A stretch of DNA of 64,000 nucleotides from Engraulis encrasicolus (GCF_034702125.1 NC_085865.1:42076628-42140627), one strand, 5' to 3'; shown: positions 31,788 to 43,635, counted from the first letter of the stretch. Notes: generated by a model from the sequence alone, not told the origin. Program-made: numbers and translations.

Positions 31788-32110
31788 CAGTGTTGCAACT
31801 GTACACTGCGCCTAGATGTCTTGCTTATTATCCAATTTGCCTTGTTACCTTCCTATTATTTAATGTTGCTTCTATTACCTTGTGTTTGACAATGTTGTCA
31901 GTGTTGCAACTGTACACTGCACCTTGAGGTCTTTGTTTATTTTTGCTACTTTTTAATGCATTGTCCTCTTCTTTACTCTTTGTAGGACAATGCTATCAGT
32001 GTTGCAACTGTACACTGTGCCTTACCCTGTTCTTGTTTAAATTGCTCCTTGTAAGTTGCTTTGAACAAAGGTGTCTGTAAAATACTAATGTAATGTAATG
32101 TAATGTAATA
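31788..32110. repeat. Intronic tandem repeats
   Basis: Three copies of a block holding 'agtgttgcaactgtacactg' start near 31791, 31902 and 32000. A SINE/LINE-type tail ('gtaagttgctttgaacaaa') and a (TAATG)n run follow at about 32040-32110. All lie in the intron between the V-set and C2 exons of locus 1. Confidence 0.6.
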
Positions 32111-32148
32111 TTGTAGCTTAACTGAACTACATTTCACTGCATTTACAG

Positions 32149-32278
32149 ATTCCCCAGAGAGTCCACACGTATCAGTGTCAGAGGGGTCAGTAGTGACTCT
32201 GAGCTGCTCTGCTGCTGCCCCCTGCCCCCATCACCCCCCCACCATCACCTGGTCACTTCACACTGGCAATATCACAAC
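32149..32278 (+). pseudogene. Receptor locus 1: C2-set exon, 5' half, cut by transposon
   Basis: After the acceptor TTTACAG it encodes 'SPHVSVSEGSVVTLSCSA' to 'WSLHTGNITT' and stops abruptly at the transposon at 32279. The second half of this exon is on the minus strand at 17524-17565. The last eight bases, ATCACAAC, are the target duplication also found beside copy A. Compared with locus 2, about seven codons near the start are missing. Confidence 0.85.
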
Positions 32279-33803
32279 CAGGCGCGGAGTGGCCGTCGGG
32301 AGATCGGGGACTTGTCCCGGTGGGCCGCGGCCGTGAAATGTAATAATGCGACCGCATTGCGTTTCCTACCGGCCCCTGAAGTTTAGAGATGGTATTTACA
32401 AGTACTGACTTCCCCCTGTCCACTTCCCTATACAGGAATTAAGCTGACTAGCCAGTATTTATACTGTGTACCAGACAGCAATACCTCACTGACTGTGTCA
32501 AACAGTAAATTGGCCACATCCCTTCTCTACTGATAATTTTCATACACCGTAGATCGCGGAAGTTTACAAGATCTTAGTAACACAGTTTCGTTTTCAGTAT
32601 TTGAAGAACCTGTGATGTGTATATTGGTTACCAAAGGATGGAAATATGAATAAATTATGATTTATTTTCCGATTTCCACACGACTGTTACAGTTTACAGT
32701 CTTTCCAGTCCTGATTCACTTGCTCTGTGGTTATTGACTTGGGTTACGAACAGACTCCACCAAGTGGTAAGGAAGATAACTGCACCTAACAGAAGCAAGA
32801 TAACTGCACCTAACAGAAGCAATGGGTTTTGTTTTGATTTGTTAGACCTACCAGTATATCTCCTTATAGTCGAAATAATATTATTATCATACATATATTT
32901 ATATGTGGTACATTTAGGATGTAGCCTATGTCTGAAGAAATGGAACAAAATAATTACCACACAAGATTCTGATGTGACCAGTGCTGGGTGTGTTAGCTAC
33001 AGTAATAAGCTGTGGATTAAAGTAGAGTGATTGCAAGAAACAAAGACATTTGCTGCGAGAAGACAGCGTTTTAAGGTAGGCCTACACCGTTTGGTTATAC
33101 ATTTTGTTGACTTATGGTTGTGGTTTGAAGTAGCTAAGTTTGGCTTATTTGCTGCATGGTGGGTTTATTGCACAATGTAGACAGACTTTTTGTAAGCTAT
33201 AGGCTACTATACTATATTTTGTAAGCCTACTCTTCTAAAAATCCCCACACCCAAAACTTTGTGCCCATGCTCATCCTGTCTTCCTTAAACGATATTTCAA
33301 TTTCAAACTGTCAAAATGACAGTGGAGTGCACATTTGCATGGAACAGTAGCGTGATGTAGCCTAACCTAGGCCTATGAATGCTTTGGACTGTGATGATGG
33401 CTCCAGTGGTGTAGTCTACTTTTTGAAGTGGGTATACTGTATATTTGAGCATTTTTTGATGTGTGTATAGTCTACTGTATATATTTGTGCTATTGTAAAT
33501 AATGGACCAATCAATTTTAAGTGGGTATACTGTAATCCCTGAAATTTTGAAATGGGTGCGTATACCTGCGTTTTACGTAGACTACACCACTGGCTGTGCA
33601 TTTCATCAAGGTGTAGGCTACAATTCTCCACTTCAGGTTGATATTTTGACAACACTAATGTCCACATGTAGTACGACTGCAGATTTCGTGGCTTTTGTCT
33701 TTTTGGTTAGGAAACCATGTTAGCTTTGTTTGTTTTTTTTTTTAAAGAGGGCCGCCAAGGGGAAAATTCTCCCGGTGGGAAAAGGTGGGCCACTCCGCCC
33801 CTG
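32279..33803 (+). mobile_element. hAT-like non-autonomous transposon, copy B, at the right inversion breakpoint
   Basis: The element is 1525 bp with ends CAGGCGCGGAGTGGCC and, inverted, CAGGGGCGGAGTGGCC. It is near-identical to copy A in reverse orientation. The left flank ATCACAAC belongs to the Ig exon; the right flank ATCGTGGT belongs to the Gypsy LTR. They do not match each other, which is abnormal for a transposon with 8-bp duplications and is explained by recombination with copy A. Confidence 0.92.
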
Positions 33804-34111
33804 ATCGTGGTCCTGGCTAGCTAAGCATTTCCCCCCACTATCTTACTCCGGGTCACTAAGTGGTCCCCGGTGTCTTCAGCGCCGGCGGTCCTAAACAACC
33901 GCGAACGCCACCAAACGTTCCCCACCATTGGACCCAGCAGCCCCAACTGCTTCTGTCTCTCGGCCTCTCGCCAATGAGCCCCAACACAGCCATGGCTTTC
34001 TTGGCACGCCAAGTAATCAGATTCATTGTCAACAGGTGAGCGGGGCAGTGCAATAATTGGGGAAGCGAGCGCAGCCATGTTCATTACTCGCACCCATTAG
34101 TTTACATCACA
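33804..34111 (-). repeat. Detached head of the Gypsy 5' LTR (308 bp)
   Basis: Read on the minus strand from 34111 it matches 25163-25470 with nine differences, all in the outer 190 bp. It ends at the ACCACGAT that forms the 8-bp duplication with 19077-19084. The outer flank ATAT (34112-34115) matches ATAT after the 3' LTR (26328-26331). Confidence 0.93.
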
Positions 34112-34470
34112 ATATCTTGCTGCTACCTTGCTTAACATAGCTGCTACCTCAATCGCTTTGTTTTTTTGTGTTTTTCCCCCCTGTGGCATTTATTCTGTGC
34201 ACATGAACACGTTTTCAGAATTGCTATGTGTAACTCAGACGGTTACTCTTGTGTGTTTTGCTACTAGTTGTGCGAACGAGCCAGACAAACCAGCTGGGAG
34301 GAGGACGGAAGCACCCCTTCTCCATCCGCGTTACTTGCTAAATACTGATTCACCCCGTAGTAAGTAACCTACCATGTTTACGCACACATTACTTTGACCA
34401 ACAAAGCCCATGTCTTTCTATTGGTTTACAAAAATATATCGTTTGCATGTTGCTTTGGTACGTCTCTGTT

Positions 34471-35535
34471 CAGTCCCTCCAGTTTTTCGCGATTCAGCGA
34501 TCGCGTGGATTCATGCAAATTCAATGATATTCCGCATAATTTCACGATGCCAAGTAATTCCTGTAAAGCCGCATTTTCCCCGCAAATTTTCCCCTTTGTC
34601 CCCTTCAACATTCTGTGGAGTTTATAGGCAGCTGGCATCCAGCATGCATACCTGTCAACTTTGAGCTCCCAAAATCCCGGAAAATGCCCATATTTTAAGC
34701 CAAAATCCAGGAAATTTTCTAAAGGCCAAATTTGGACAGTCAACGGGATGACAGAGACAGATCGGACGGTGCGTTCCAATCTGCTTTTCCCAACAGCGCG
34801 CATGCAAAGACAGATCCTGTCTAAAATCCCTCAGCACACGTTTTAGGCCTACAGCGTGGAGAAACAATGCAATGAAAACAAAACTATGAAATGAGCGCAA
34901 TGCGTTTCTTCTTGTTGTTTTGTCGCACAAGTTGTCTGTTCGTGCAAAACTTCGTGCTGGTACAGGTTGTGATGGTTAATCGCATGATTCGCTGTTCCGA
35001 GGCTGTGTTATGCGTTGCATGAACTGACGGTTTCTGAGGAAAAGAGTGGGCGCACAAGCGCTACGGAGCTCGAGGTTGATAGCTCGTATTTTCAAGGAAC
35101 TTCAATTCTTGGTGGTATCTGGCATACCGTCTTCTGGCAGGTAGCTTGATAAGCAAGACCCTCGTCTCTCTCTTCAAGAGGGGGTGTGGCTCGTCGGACA
35201 GGGACGTGGGTAGCCTATAAATAGCTGGACCGACGGTGTTTTTTGATAATGTGAAAAATCCGGGATATTTCCACCTGAATTACCCCCATGGCCAAATGTA
35301 ACTTTTGTAAATGTAATTTGTGTTGGGATTTCTACAGAAAATTAAAAGGAAGTGTGTTTCTGAATCTCTCTCTCTTTTGTCTTAAGCCTGCTTAGACTGA
35401 TTGTGGTTTTCAGTTACCAAAAAAACCCAGAAAGGGGCGCAAAATCTTTGCAAAAAATGAGAAAATGCCGCCACAAAATCAGACATTTTGACCGCAAAAA
35501 TCACAAAATCCCAGTGCAAAATCCTGGAGGGACTG
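34471..35535. mobile_element. DNA transposon with CAGTCCCTCCAG ends
   Basis: The left end CAGTCCCTCCAG and the right end CTGGAGGGACTG are inverted repeats. TCTGTT flanks it on both sides (34465-34470 and 35536-35541), a possible 6-bp target duplication. The interior may hold a second repeat ('aaatcccggaaaat' near 34670, 'aaaatccgggatatt' near 35255). No transposase is recognised. Confidence 0.7.
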
Positions 35536-36071
35536 TCTGTTGTATGACTCTGGTAATAGTAGCAAGCACAAGCACAACCTGTTCGCCGCTGCAGCATTGC
35601 AAAATAGATTGCCTTGGGTTTTCAAATGTTTACATGATTGTGGGTGTAATGTTGTTAACTCGCTGATGTCGTTTTTGAGAACACGGTAGTTTTGCATTTG
35701 ATAAATACCACCTAATGACCATGACGGCTACACGGCAGATCTTTATTGTGATGGCTACACTGAATGATCACATGGAGATGCCGGCACATTATTTGTTTTA
35801 CCCTGGTTATTGAAATGTTCTGCTTTGTCCATTCCAAGGTGTGGTGTTTTCCATAGCTGTTCCTTGCTCCTGTATCACAACATATCAAGGCTGCCAAGTA
35901 AATGAAGAATGAATCACCGCACACTGGTAGTTTATTTTATTCATGTTTGTGGGTGTAATTTCGTCCAGTTGCAGATACTACTATCCTTTTTGGAATGATC
36001 TGCCTTTGAAAAACAATGGTTCTATCTGACAAAAGCGAACAGATCCTGTAGTTGTAATTGATACACTAAAT

Positions 36072-36436
36072 CAGTGTTTCTCAACCTTTTTTTTAGGCGA
36101 GGCACCCTTTCAATTCATGAAAAATTAAGGCACCCCAAACCAACTAGCCGTAATATAGCATCACATCCGATACCACACAAGCTTAGAATGTAACACATTT
36201 GGAGACACACAACCTAGTAGCATGACCTACTTTCAAAGTTGCAGCTGGGGTGACCAATATTTACTTTATTGTGCGTAAATGGCAGATCAAAGATTCCACT
36301 GACTAACATTAACTTATCAATTTTGACAAATATGTTTTATGTTATATAATTTATTTATCAGCCACGTTTCCGCGGCACCCCTGAGGGGGCCCTACCGCAC
36401 CCCAGGGTGCTCTGGCACCCCTGTTGAGAAACACTG
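36072..36436. mobile_element. hAT MITE, 365 bp
   Basis: The termini CAGTGTTTCTCAACC and GTTGAGAAACACTG are classic hAT (Charlie-type) inverted repeats. The 8-bp target duplication CACTAAAT is at 36064-36071 and 36437-36444. It is non-coding. Confidence 0.95.
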
Positions 36437-36444
36437 CACTAAAT

Positions 36445-36992
36445 TATGATATTCCTATGTGTGCGCGCGCACGCGCCAAGTTTTCAATTCAACACACTGG
36501 GACACTTTTCAGTCTTTGAGGTTGCTGGAATCAACACAGACTACCTCCATGCACCTTATCAGAACACTTTGCATGTTTTTTGTATACTTGTCCCCTTTGT
36601 GTATTGCTGCTAATCTTTCTCTTTCTAGGTTCTGTTGGTTGCATGCAGATTGTGCCAGATGATTTATCTGTCTATGGTCTAAGCATGGGCTCTGTGCTAA
36701 TATGCAATTTGTGCTCTTTTTTCCCCTCAGGTCAACAGCAGACGGGGTCCTTCCACAACATTATGCCAGTAAAAGCCACAGCTTTTCTCCTCCAATCCAA
36801 GAAGCCTGGACTGCAGTCACCATCTCAACACACCAACCAAGAGAAAGGCGGATGGCTCAATTCAGTATGTAGTTCTGCAAATATTCTCAAAGGTCTTCAC
36901 AGCCCCCCATGGTGCTGAATGCATTTACATTTATTTGTGTAAGGTAAAAACAATACTGATTACAGAACATAACTTGGGCCATGAATGAAATT
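36445..36992. other. Unassigned stretch with exon-like blocks
   Basis: Pyrimidine-rich stretches ending in AG (near 36628 and 36730) precede short open blocks, but no protein family is recognised and no consistent frame links them. It could hold a non-coding transcript or be chance. Confidence 0.25.
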
Positions 36993-37200
36993 TGAGGTAG
37001 CAGCCAGCCATCACCTGATGGTGAGAGGTGGTCCTAAGATCAGAGAGAAGCAGGTTGAAATCCCATCCTTACCTCTCCCTACCTACACCTCCATCCACAG
37101 CTGAAGTGCACTTGAGCAAGGCACACAAGTCCACTTAGGTCCTAGGACTGTAGCCAACACCCTGTAAAACCCTGCTGTGTAATTTGATGTAATGAAGCCC
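36993..37200 (+). mobile_element. tRNA-derived SINE
   Basis: The B-box-like GGTTGAAATCC near 37053 is followed by the common fish SINE body 'cacttgagcaaggcac' and 'actgtagccaacaccctgta'. The head is degenerate. It is the same family as 58833-59035. Confidence 0.65.
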
Positions 37201-39180
37201 TAATATAGTCTAACACATTGCTTGTTACAGATATGGAAAATTGCACAATAAAAGTTCCAGGACATGAAGGCTGCATACTGTGAACGTCAACCTTCAGGGC
37301 ACCGTCCTGCGCAGAAGACTTTCTACCCTAAGAGGGATGGCTGACCGCGGACACTCACAACCAGGTGAGCCCAGATAAAGGAGTTATTTTTGGTGTCCCT
37401 GCCCCAACAACCCAGGTTACTTGCATTTAAAATGTCACTGGAGCTACTGTCAGATATGTGATTTCTAATTCTGTTTATCTTTTTACAGCACAGACGCCTC
37501 CAACCTCAGACTAGGCCCTTCACAGTTGCTGCACTTACCCACCTTCCCAGAGTTTTTGTGTGGTAATGACAACTGTAAATATAGTATAAAGTAATGTATC
37601 TAGTGTCATGTATAGTACATTGTTTAAATTGTCCATACATTTCAAAGACAGTAAATATTGGTGGACACAATTTGACTGTGTGGCTTTTTTTTAATTCATT
37701 CTCTGACTGAAAATGCATGGTTACATAATTTATATATTCCACAAGACCACAATCAGAAGATTATTTGACAGGTTGCATTTATTTTCTATGTATGAAAAAA
37801 ACAACGGTAACAAGACAAACGTGGTTCCAAACCAAAAAGGTGAGATGTACAGATGAATGCTCCTACAGATAATGAAAAATAAAAAAACTCTGCACACTGC
37901 CGGTTTGTGTGTTTTATACCGTACTCTGTATAAACCTTTTATATTGCTCTAGTGGAGCAGGGTAACCCTGGCTAATCCTGGGTATTGTACTGTGTATTAC
38001 AACGTCAGCCCTGTTCAAGTGCCCCATACTGTCTGTAGGCTGCATGCCTGAAGAGACCGTTTCTCTCACCTGGTCCTACATCAGCCCAAAGTCTTATCAA
38101 AACTGAGAACACCACAGCATTTCCTTTCAATGTTCATGGGCATCTCCTTACAGATTGCGCAGAGGCGCCAGGTTGGTTGTGCTACTGGGCTGTGGCTGAG
38201 GACCAGATGTCGTGTGCCAGGTCGAACATCAAACTGGGGTCACGGGTCAGGGCACGCTGCAGTAACCGATGGGATTGCTTCAAATTCAATGATTGAATCA
38301 AGGCCTGCAAAGCAATAAATACATTTTATGTAGTGCATTTTCTATTTGATGATGGGGACTAAATAACTCTATTGGCAATAAGACCAATATGGACATAAGC
38401 AATCATTATTGTGTATATAAATAAAGATGTGCCAATTATATGCATACAACGTTTTCAGTCAATTTCTTACAAACTGGTGTTGTGCCAGGGGTTACACAGA
38501 TGTATGAAGTAGATGGGCTTTTATGGATGTACTTGAACTACCACTGGTGTTGTGTACCTACAACCATGTAATATCACACTACTACTCATAGGAGTAGAAA
38601 TATTGTAATGGTTATCACAACAGGTGTACTCGTGTAGCCTACTCGTGTTGCGATATAGAGTACATCCGTTGTGATAACATCCATTACAATACTTACACAT
38701 CTGGAGGAATACAGCAGGACATAATGTTATTGAGGGATGAATGTACATACAGTTAGCAGGGCGTCAATTCTGTTGGAGTCTCCCTAATCAATACCCCCGA
38801 CCTCTGCTGCGTCTATCTTCCTCCTCCTCCATCTCTGGCCATCGGTCCTACTGGGCTGTTAGGTCGTTATGATTGTGATGGGCCAGGAAAGTCAGAGCTG
38901 GAGCTCTCGTGGTCGTGGAAGGTCTAAAGCATATGAAAATATCGTCAGCCAAAACAATTTCATTAGCGTTGATCAGTTCGGTTGTTTTTCTTTACTCCCT
39001 CTGTCCCTGTGTCTGCGCGTGCGACAACCCAAGTGAAATCTGAAGTCATAGCCTAAAACACTACGGATTGTGGTGTCGGGTATATGTAAATACAATTGTA
39101 AAATGTATACTGCGGTACACATATGTCAAAATAAATCCATGTGTCAGTACTGTAGCTACTGGCTAGAACTACTGTCTAGG
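37201..39180. other. Stretch without a recognised gene
   Basis: No family is recognised. A GTGAGC donor-like site follows an open block near 37363 and a TTTTTACAG acceptor-like site lies at 37489, but the frames lead nowhere. An inverted repeat at 38601-38621 and 38668-38691 pairs except for three extra bases. The rest is AT-rich. Confidence 0.3.
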
Positions 39181-39188
39181 GATGACAG

Positions 39189-40100
39189 CAGGGTTGGGGA
39201 GTAACGGATTACATGTAACGGCGTTACGGTAAAAGAATACAAAATCAATGTAATTGTAATCCGTTACATTACAAGCAAAAAAATATGTATTCAGATTACA
39301 GTTAGGCCTACATTCAGTGGGAATGGGGATTACTTAACAGGATTACAATTCTTGCGAAATTGCGTCTTTGGTCCCTTTTATTTATTTAATTATTATATTA
39401 ACTGATTTATTTATTCATTTATTGTTATGCCGCGGCTTGTATGTTGTGATTTTTGGTTTTTCGCCGGAATCATCACCTGTTACGTAATGACGACAGTGAC
39501 AGTAGCATTCCTGACCGACCTACGTTCTCTCAGCCTTGCTTCCCTTCCCTGCTGGTGGGAGTGTTCAATAGTTCGTTGTCGTTGCATCAATCACTCAGTC
39601 AAAGAAGTACAGAGCAGTCGTGAGCAATGGAGAAAAATGCATTTACCCGGTGGAAATACAATAAACATTTCATTTTCAAGGAAGACAAGGGCGCCAATAT
39701 CGATGTCCAGTGCCGGTTGTGCCAACCCAAAGTCAATATCTTGTCAGCGTCGAAAGACACAATTTTGATTTTGACGATTTTGTATATAGCTGTTTTTTTT
39801 TTTTCAATAAATTGAACTGTGGTCAGGACTTGCTGTGTGTACTTTAATTGACAAACTAAGCCTAAGTAAGCTTTCCTCAATTTATTTTAAGTCATTGTAA
39901 GTGTTTGGGGGGGGGGAAAGCATGATTCACTTAAGTCATTATAAGTATTTTGGGGGAAAAGTAATCCAAAAGTAATCCAAAAGTAATCCGTTACATTACT
40001 TAAATATTGAAGTAATGGGATTACATTACTGAATACATTTTTGAAAGAGTAATTTGTAACTTTACCGGATTACATTCAAAAAGTAACTTCCCCAACCCTG
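39189..40100 (+). mobile_element. hAT element with BED-finger remnant
   Basis: The termini CAGGGTTGGGGAGTAAC and, inverted, CAGGGTTGGGGAAGTTAC flank 912 bp. The target duplication GATGACAG is at 39181-39188 and 40101-40108. Sub-terminal sequence is rich in GTAATCC and GGATTAC motifs. It carries the start of a transposase (39627-39815), so it is an internal-deletion derivative rather than a pure MITE. Confidence 0.9.
39627..39815 (+). pseudogene. hAT transposase N-terminus (BED zinc finger), truncated
   Basis: The 62-residue frame begins MEKNAFTRWKYNKHF. The pattern of aromatic residues followed by 'VQCRLCQPK' is that of a BED-type zinc finger, which binds transposon ends in hAT transposases. 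Only the first Cys pair is present; the His pair and the catalytic domain are gone, replaced by a hydrophobic out-of-family tail. Confidence 0.6.
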
Positions 40101-40108
40101 GATGACAG

Positions 40109-40519
40109 TATAGCATCTGTCATCAGTGTTAGGAAGTTAGAATGAGATATCTAAGTAACACGTATCAAGTCAAGTTCAATAACTAATCTAGTATACATCT
40201 ACTGTCATCAATATTTCTTGAAATGGCAACCACGCGGCCTGTGCGTTTATTGTGATGTTGAACATTCTTACCGTAGCCGGAGACAGTGCCATGGCTGGAA
40301 GTTAGCTTGGCTAATCGATTTGTCGTGGCTTCTAGCCCGCCCCCGCCTCGTGAGCTCTCGTGGGTTCCCGGGATAATCCGAACACTTGACAGACTGCATG
40401 CGCGTTCATGTGTTTTGAAGGCGTGGCTTTGAGGGGAGGGCTGAAGGGAGAGGCGGGCTGTGTATTTTCAAAAAATATAGCTCACAGGAACCGTTTTTTC
40501 AAAGATCTCCAACCCTACC
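40109..40519. other. Stretch without a recognised gene
   Basis: It holds a GC-rich block (40330-40460). It joins R3 through 'ccctacctttaa' and so may be the interior of the same kind of element as 26332-27020. Confidence 0.35.
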
Positions 40520-40523
40520 TTTA

Positions 40524-40631
40524 AAGCAAGACAATGCTTAACATGAAAAATAAGACACTTTACCACCTTTATAAACCCCAGCCAACGATTTTAACTGTAT
40601 TAAGCCCCAAAATAGTGGCATACCCCTTTAA
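40524..40631 (-). repeat. Dispersed repeat R3, copy 2 (empty site)
   Basis: It is nearly identical to 27157-27263. At its left edge (40518-40531) a single TTAA stands where the other copy has TTAA, a 128-bp palindrome and TTAA. Confidence 0.8.
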
Positions 40632-40639
40632 TGTGCAGT

Positions 40640-40870
40640 CTCTAAAGAGTAGCAACAGCAGCTCTTGGGTTGCAAAGTTGCAAGTGAGTTCGGACCCTCT
40701 ACTTTGAGCTGTGTCTTGACATAAACATGACAGCAACATAAAATAGGTGACCATTCACACACCCCTCCCTGCAGTGTCTCAAAGACTAAACGTCTGATGA
40801 GAAATGAGGCATCTGAAGACCAGAGTGGTCTCTTGTTTCCATACCTCCTGTTTGGCAACCCTCAGTCAAC
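40640..40870 (+). repeat. Dispersed repeat R1, copy d
   Basis: It shares 'tcttgggttgca', 'ctttgagctgtgtcttgac', 'cattcacacacccctccctgcag' and 'gatgagaaatgaggcatctgaagac' blocks in the same order as 1-240. It is diverged and non-coding. Confidence 0.55.
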
Positions 40871-40991
40871 ATGTAGGCCTACTACCTAAAATCTCCAGCA
40901 GAGGGCAATGCATGGAAGGCAAGCACAGAGGCCAGCACAGAGTCCTTCCACAGCTATGCAACCCTGTTAGTCAGCCTATGATAGCTCGTCA

Positions 40992-42517
40992 CAGGGGCGG
41001 AGTGGCCCACCTTTTCCCACCGGGAGAATTTTCCCCTTGGCGGCCCTCTTTAAAAAAAACAAAAAAATAAAGCTAACATGGTTTCCTAACCAAAAAGACA
41101 AAAGCCACGAAATCTGCAGTCGTACTACATGTGGACATTAGTGTTGTCAAAATATCAACCTGAAGTGGAGAATTGTAGCCTACACCTTGATGAAATGCAC
41201 AGCCAGTGGTGTAGTCTACGTAAAACGCAGGTATACGCACCCATTTCAAAATTTCAGGGATTACAGTATACCCACTTAAAATTGATTGATCCATTATTTA
41301 CAATAGCACAAATATATACAGTAGACTATATACACATCAAAAAAATGCTCAAATATACAGTATACCCACTTCAAAAAGTAGACTACACCACTGGAGCCAT
41401 CATCACAGTCCAAAGCATTCATAGGCCTAGGTTAGGCTACATCACGCTACTGTTCCATGCAAATGTGCACTCCACTGTCATTTTGACAGTTTGAAATTGA
41501 AATATCGTTTAAGGAAGACAGGATGAGCATGGGCACAAAGTTTTGGGTGTGGGGATTTTTAGAAGAGTAGGCTTACAAAATATAGTATAGTAGCCTATAG
41601 CTTACAAAAAGTCTGTCCACATTGTGCAATAAACCCACCATGCAGCAAATAAGCCAAACTTAGCTACTTCAAACCACAACCATAAGTCAACAAAATGTAT
41701 AACCAAACGGTGTAGGCCTACCTTAAAACGCTGTCTTCTCGCAGCAAATGTCTTTGTTTCTTGCAATCACTCTACTTTAATCCACAGCTTATTACTGTAG
41801 CTAACACACCCAGCACTGGTCACATCAGAATCTTGTGTGGTAATTATTTTGTTCCATTTCTTCAGACATAGGCTACATCCTAAATGTACCACATATAAAT
41901 ATATGTATGATAATAATATTATTTCGACTATAAGGAGATATACTGGTAGGTCTAACAAATCAAAACAAAACCCATTGCTTCTGTTAGGTGCAGTTATCTT
42001 GCTTCTGTTAGGTGCAGTTATCTTCCTTACCACTTGGTGGAGTCTGTTCGTAACCCAAGTCAATAACCACAGAGCAAGTGAATCAGGACTGGAAAGACTG
42101 TAAACTGTAACAGTCGTGTGGAAATCGGAAAATAAATCATAATTTATTCATATTTCCATCCTTTGGTAACCAATATACACATCACAGGTTCTTCAAATAC
42201 TGAAAACGAAACTGTGTTACTAAGATCTTGTAAACTTCCGCGATCTACGGTGTATGAAAATTATCAGTAGAGAAGGGGTGTGGCCAATTTACTGTTTGAC
42301 ACCGTCAGTGTGGTATTGCTGTCTGGTGCACGGTATAAATACTGGCTAGTCAGCTTGATTCCTGTATAGGGAAGTGGACATGGGGAAGCCAATGCTTATA
42401 AGTACCATCTCTAAACTTCAGGGCCAGTTGGGAACGCAATGCGATCGCATTATTACATTTCACGGCCGCGGCCCACCGGGACAAGTCCCCGATCTCCCGA
42501 CGGCCACTCCGCGCCTG
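40992..42517 (-). mobile_element. hAT-like non-autonomous transposon, copy C (normal insertion)
   Basis: This 1526-bp copy in the same orientation as copy A has a perfect 8-bp target duplication GCTCGTCA at 40984-40991 and 42518-42525. It shows what an undisturbed insertion of this family looks like: imperfect inverted termini CAGGGGCGGAGTGGCC / CAGGCGCGGAGTGGCC and an 8-bp duplication typical of hAT elements. It has no transposase gene. Confidence 0.95.
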
Positions 42518-42539
42518 GCTCGTCACATTCATAGGCCTA

Positions 42540-43105
42540 TATCTGATCATGTTATATCAGTCTATAGCCATTCATACATGTTGATATCATACCTGGTGTT
42601 ATCATATCAGTCTATGGTATCCATTCATACATATTGATACCTGATGTTATCATATCAGTCTATGGTATCCATAAATACTGATGATACCTGATGTTATCAT
42701 ATCAGTCTATGGTAGCCATTCATTGATGATATCTGATGTTATAGTTTTGGGTAGGGTGCGCACATCCAAAAAAACTTGTTGCAGGTGCCAGACAAAAAGG
42801 TCAGACAGTTGAAAAAGGTAGGTCTGCACACTGCCAATCAGCTCCAAAAATAAACTTTGTTATCTAAAAATGAAGATGATGATGAAGATCCAGCGTGATC
42901 GAAGCGTTGCTTTTTAAATAATAATGTTTATTTTTGGAGCTGATCAGCAGTGTGCAGAACTACCTTTTTCAACTACCTGATGTTATCATATCAGTCTATG
43001 GTACAGCCATTCATACATATTGATGATACCTGATGTTATCATATCAGTCTATGGTAGCCATTCATACATATTTATGATGATACCTGATGTTATCATATCT
43101 GCTGT
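42540..43105. repeat. Minisatellite interrupted by a MITE
   Basis: Units of about 50 bp built on 'ttatcatatcagtctatggt' recur at 42540-42735 and 42976-43105. Between them lies other DNA containing an inverted repeat at about 42810-42855 and 42928-42975, with 'aaaaggtaggtctgcacactg' facing 'cagtgtgcagaactaccttt', which is the likely interrupting MITE. Confidence 0.75.
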
Positions 43106-43635
43106 CATGCTCCTCAGAACGACAGCAATGACCAGTGTGTGATGTGAAGACTAAGGTGCTGATCTGAATGTGCATTTTCTATGTGCATTTTTATGTATCT
43201 CTTACTCAGATCACCCTTTCTTGCTGTACACATAAAAAACAAGAACCACATAGGAAATAATGCAAGTAAAACATCAGAAATCTTTTACACACATTTTTAA
43301 TGAATAAGTGATGCAAAAAGAATAAATAGGCTGAAAACAAAATAAATAGAAAAATCACTCAATGCTTAAACAAGATGCTGCATCTAGCAAAAAAATGCCA
43401 TTAACACACTGGCAGAATCCTGAATATTGACTCAATCAATGCCGGCCACAGACAAGAGGCAAACAAAAGTCTTACACAGTAAATGCATCACTAAGTCCAA
43501 AAGACCTGTGAAATCGAAATAACTTAACGATTAATTTTGCATTAGCTGATGAGGATTTAAGAAGACTATTGGCTATGTTTACTTCCTCACTCTGCGTCTT
43601 GACATGGGATTACATATAGTAAAGTGTATACAGGG

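Noticed and set aside
33502..33723. 73-codon frame repeated at 41073-41294
   Set aside because: Also part of the same transposon copies; no signal, domain or start context supports a gene.
36459..37500. Apparent exons with AG/GT borders
   Set aside because: No shared phase, no recognisable protein and no paralogue in the window; kept only as an unassigned stretch.
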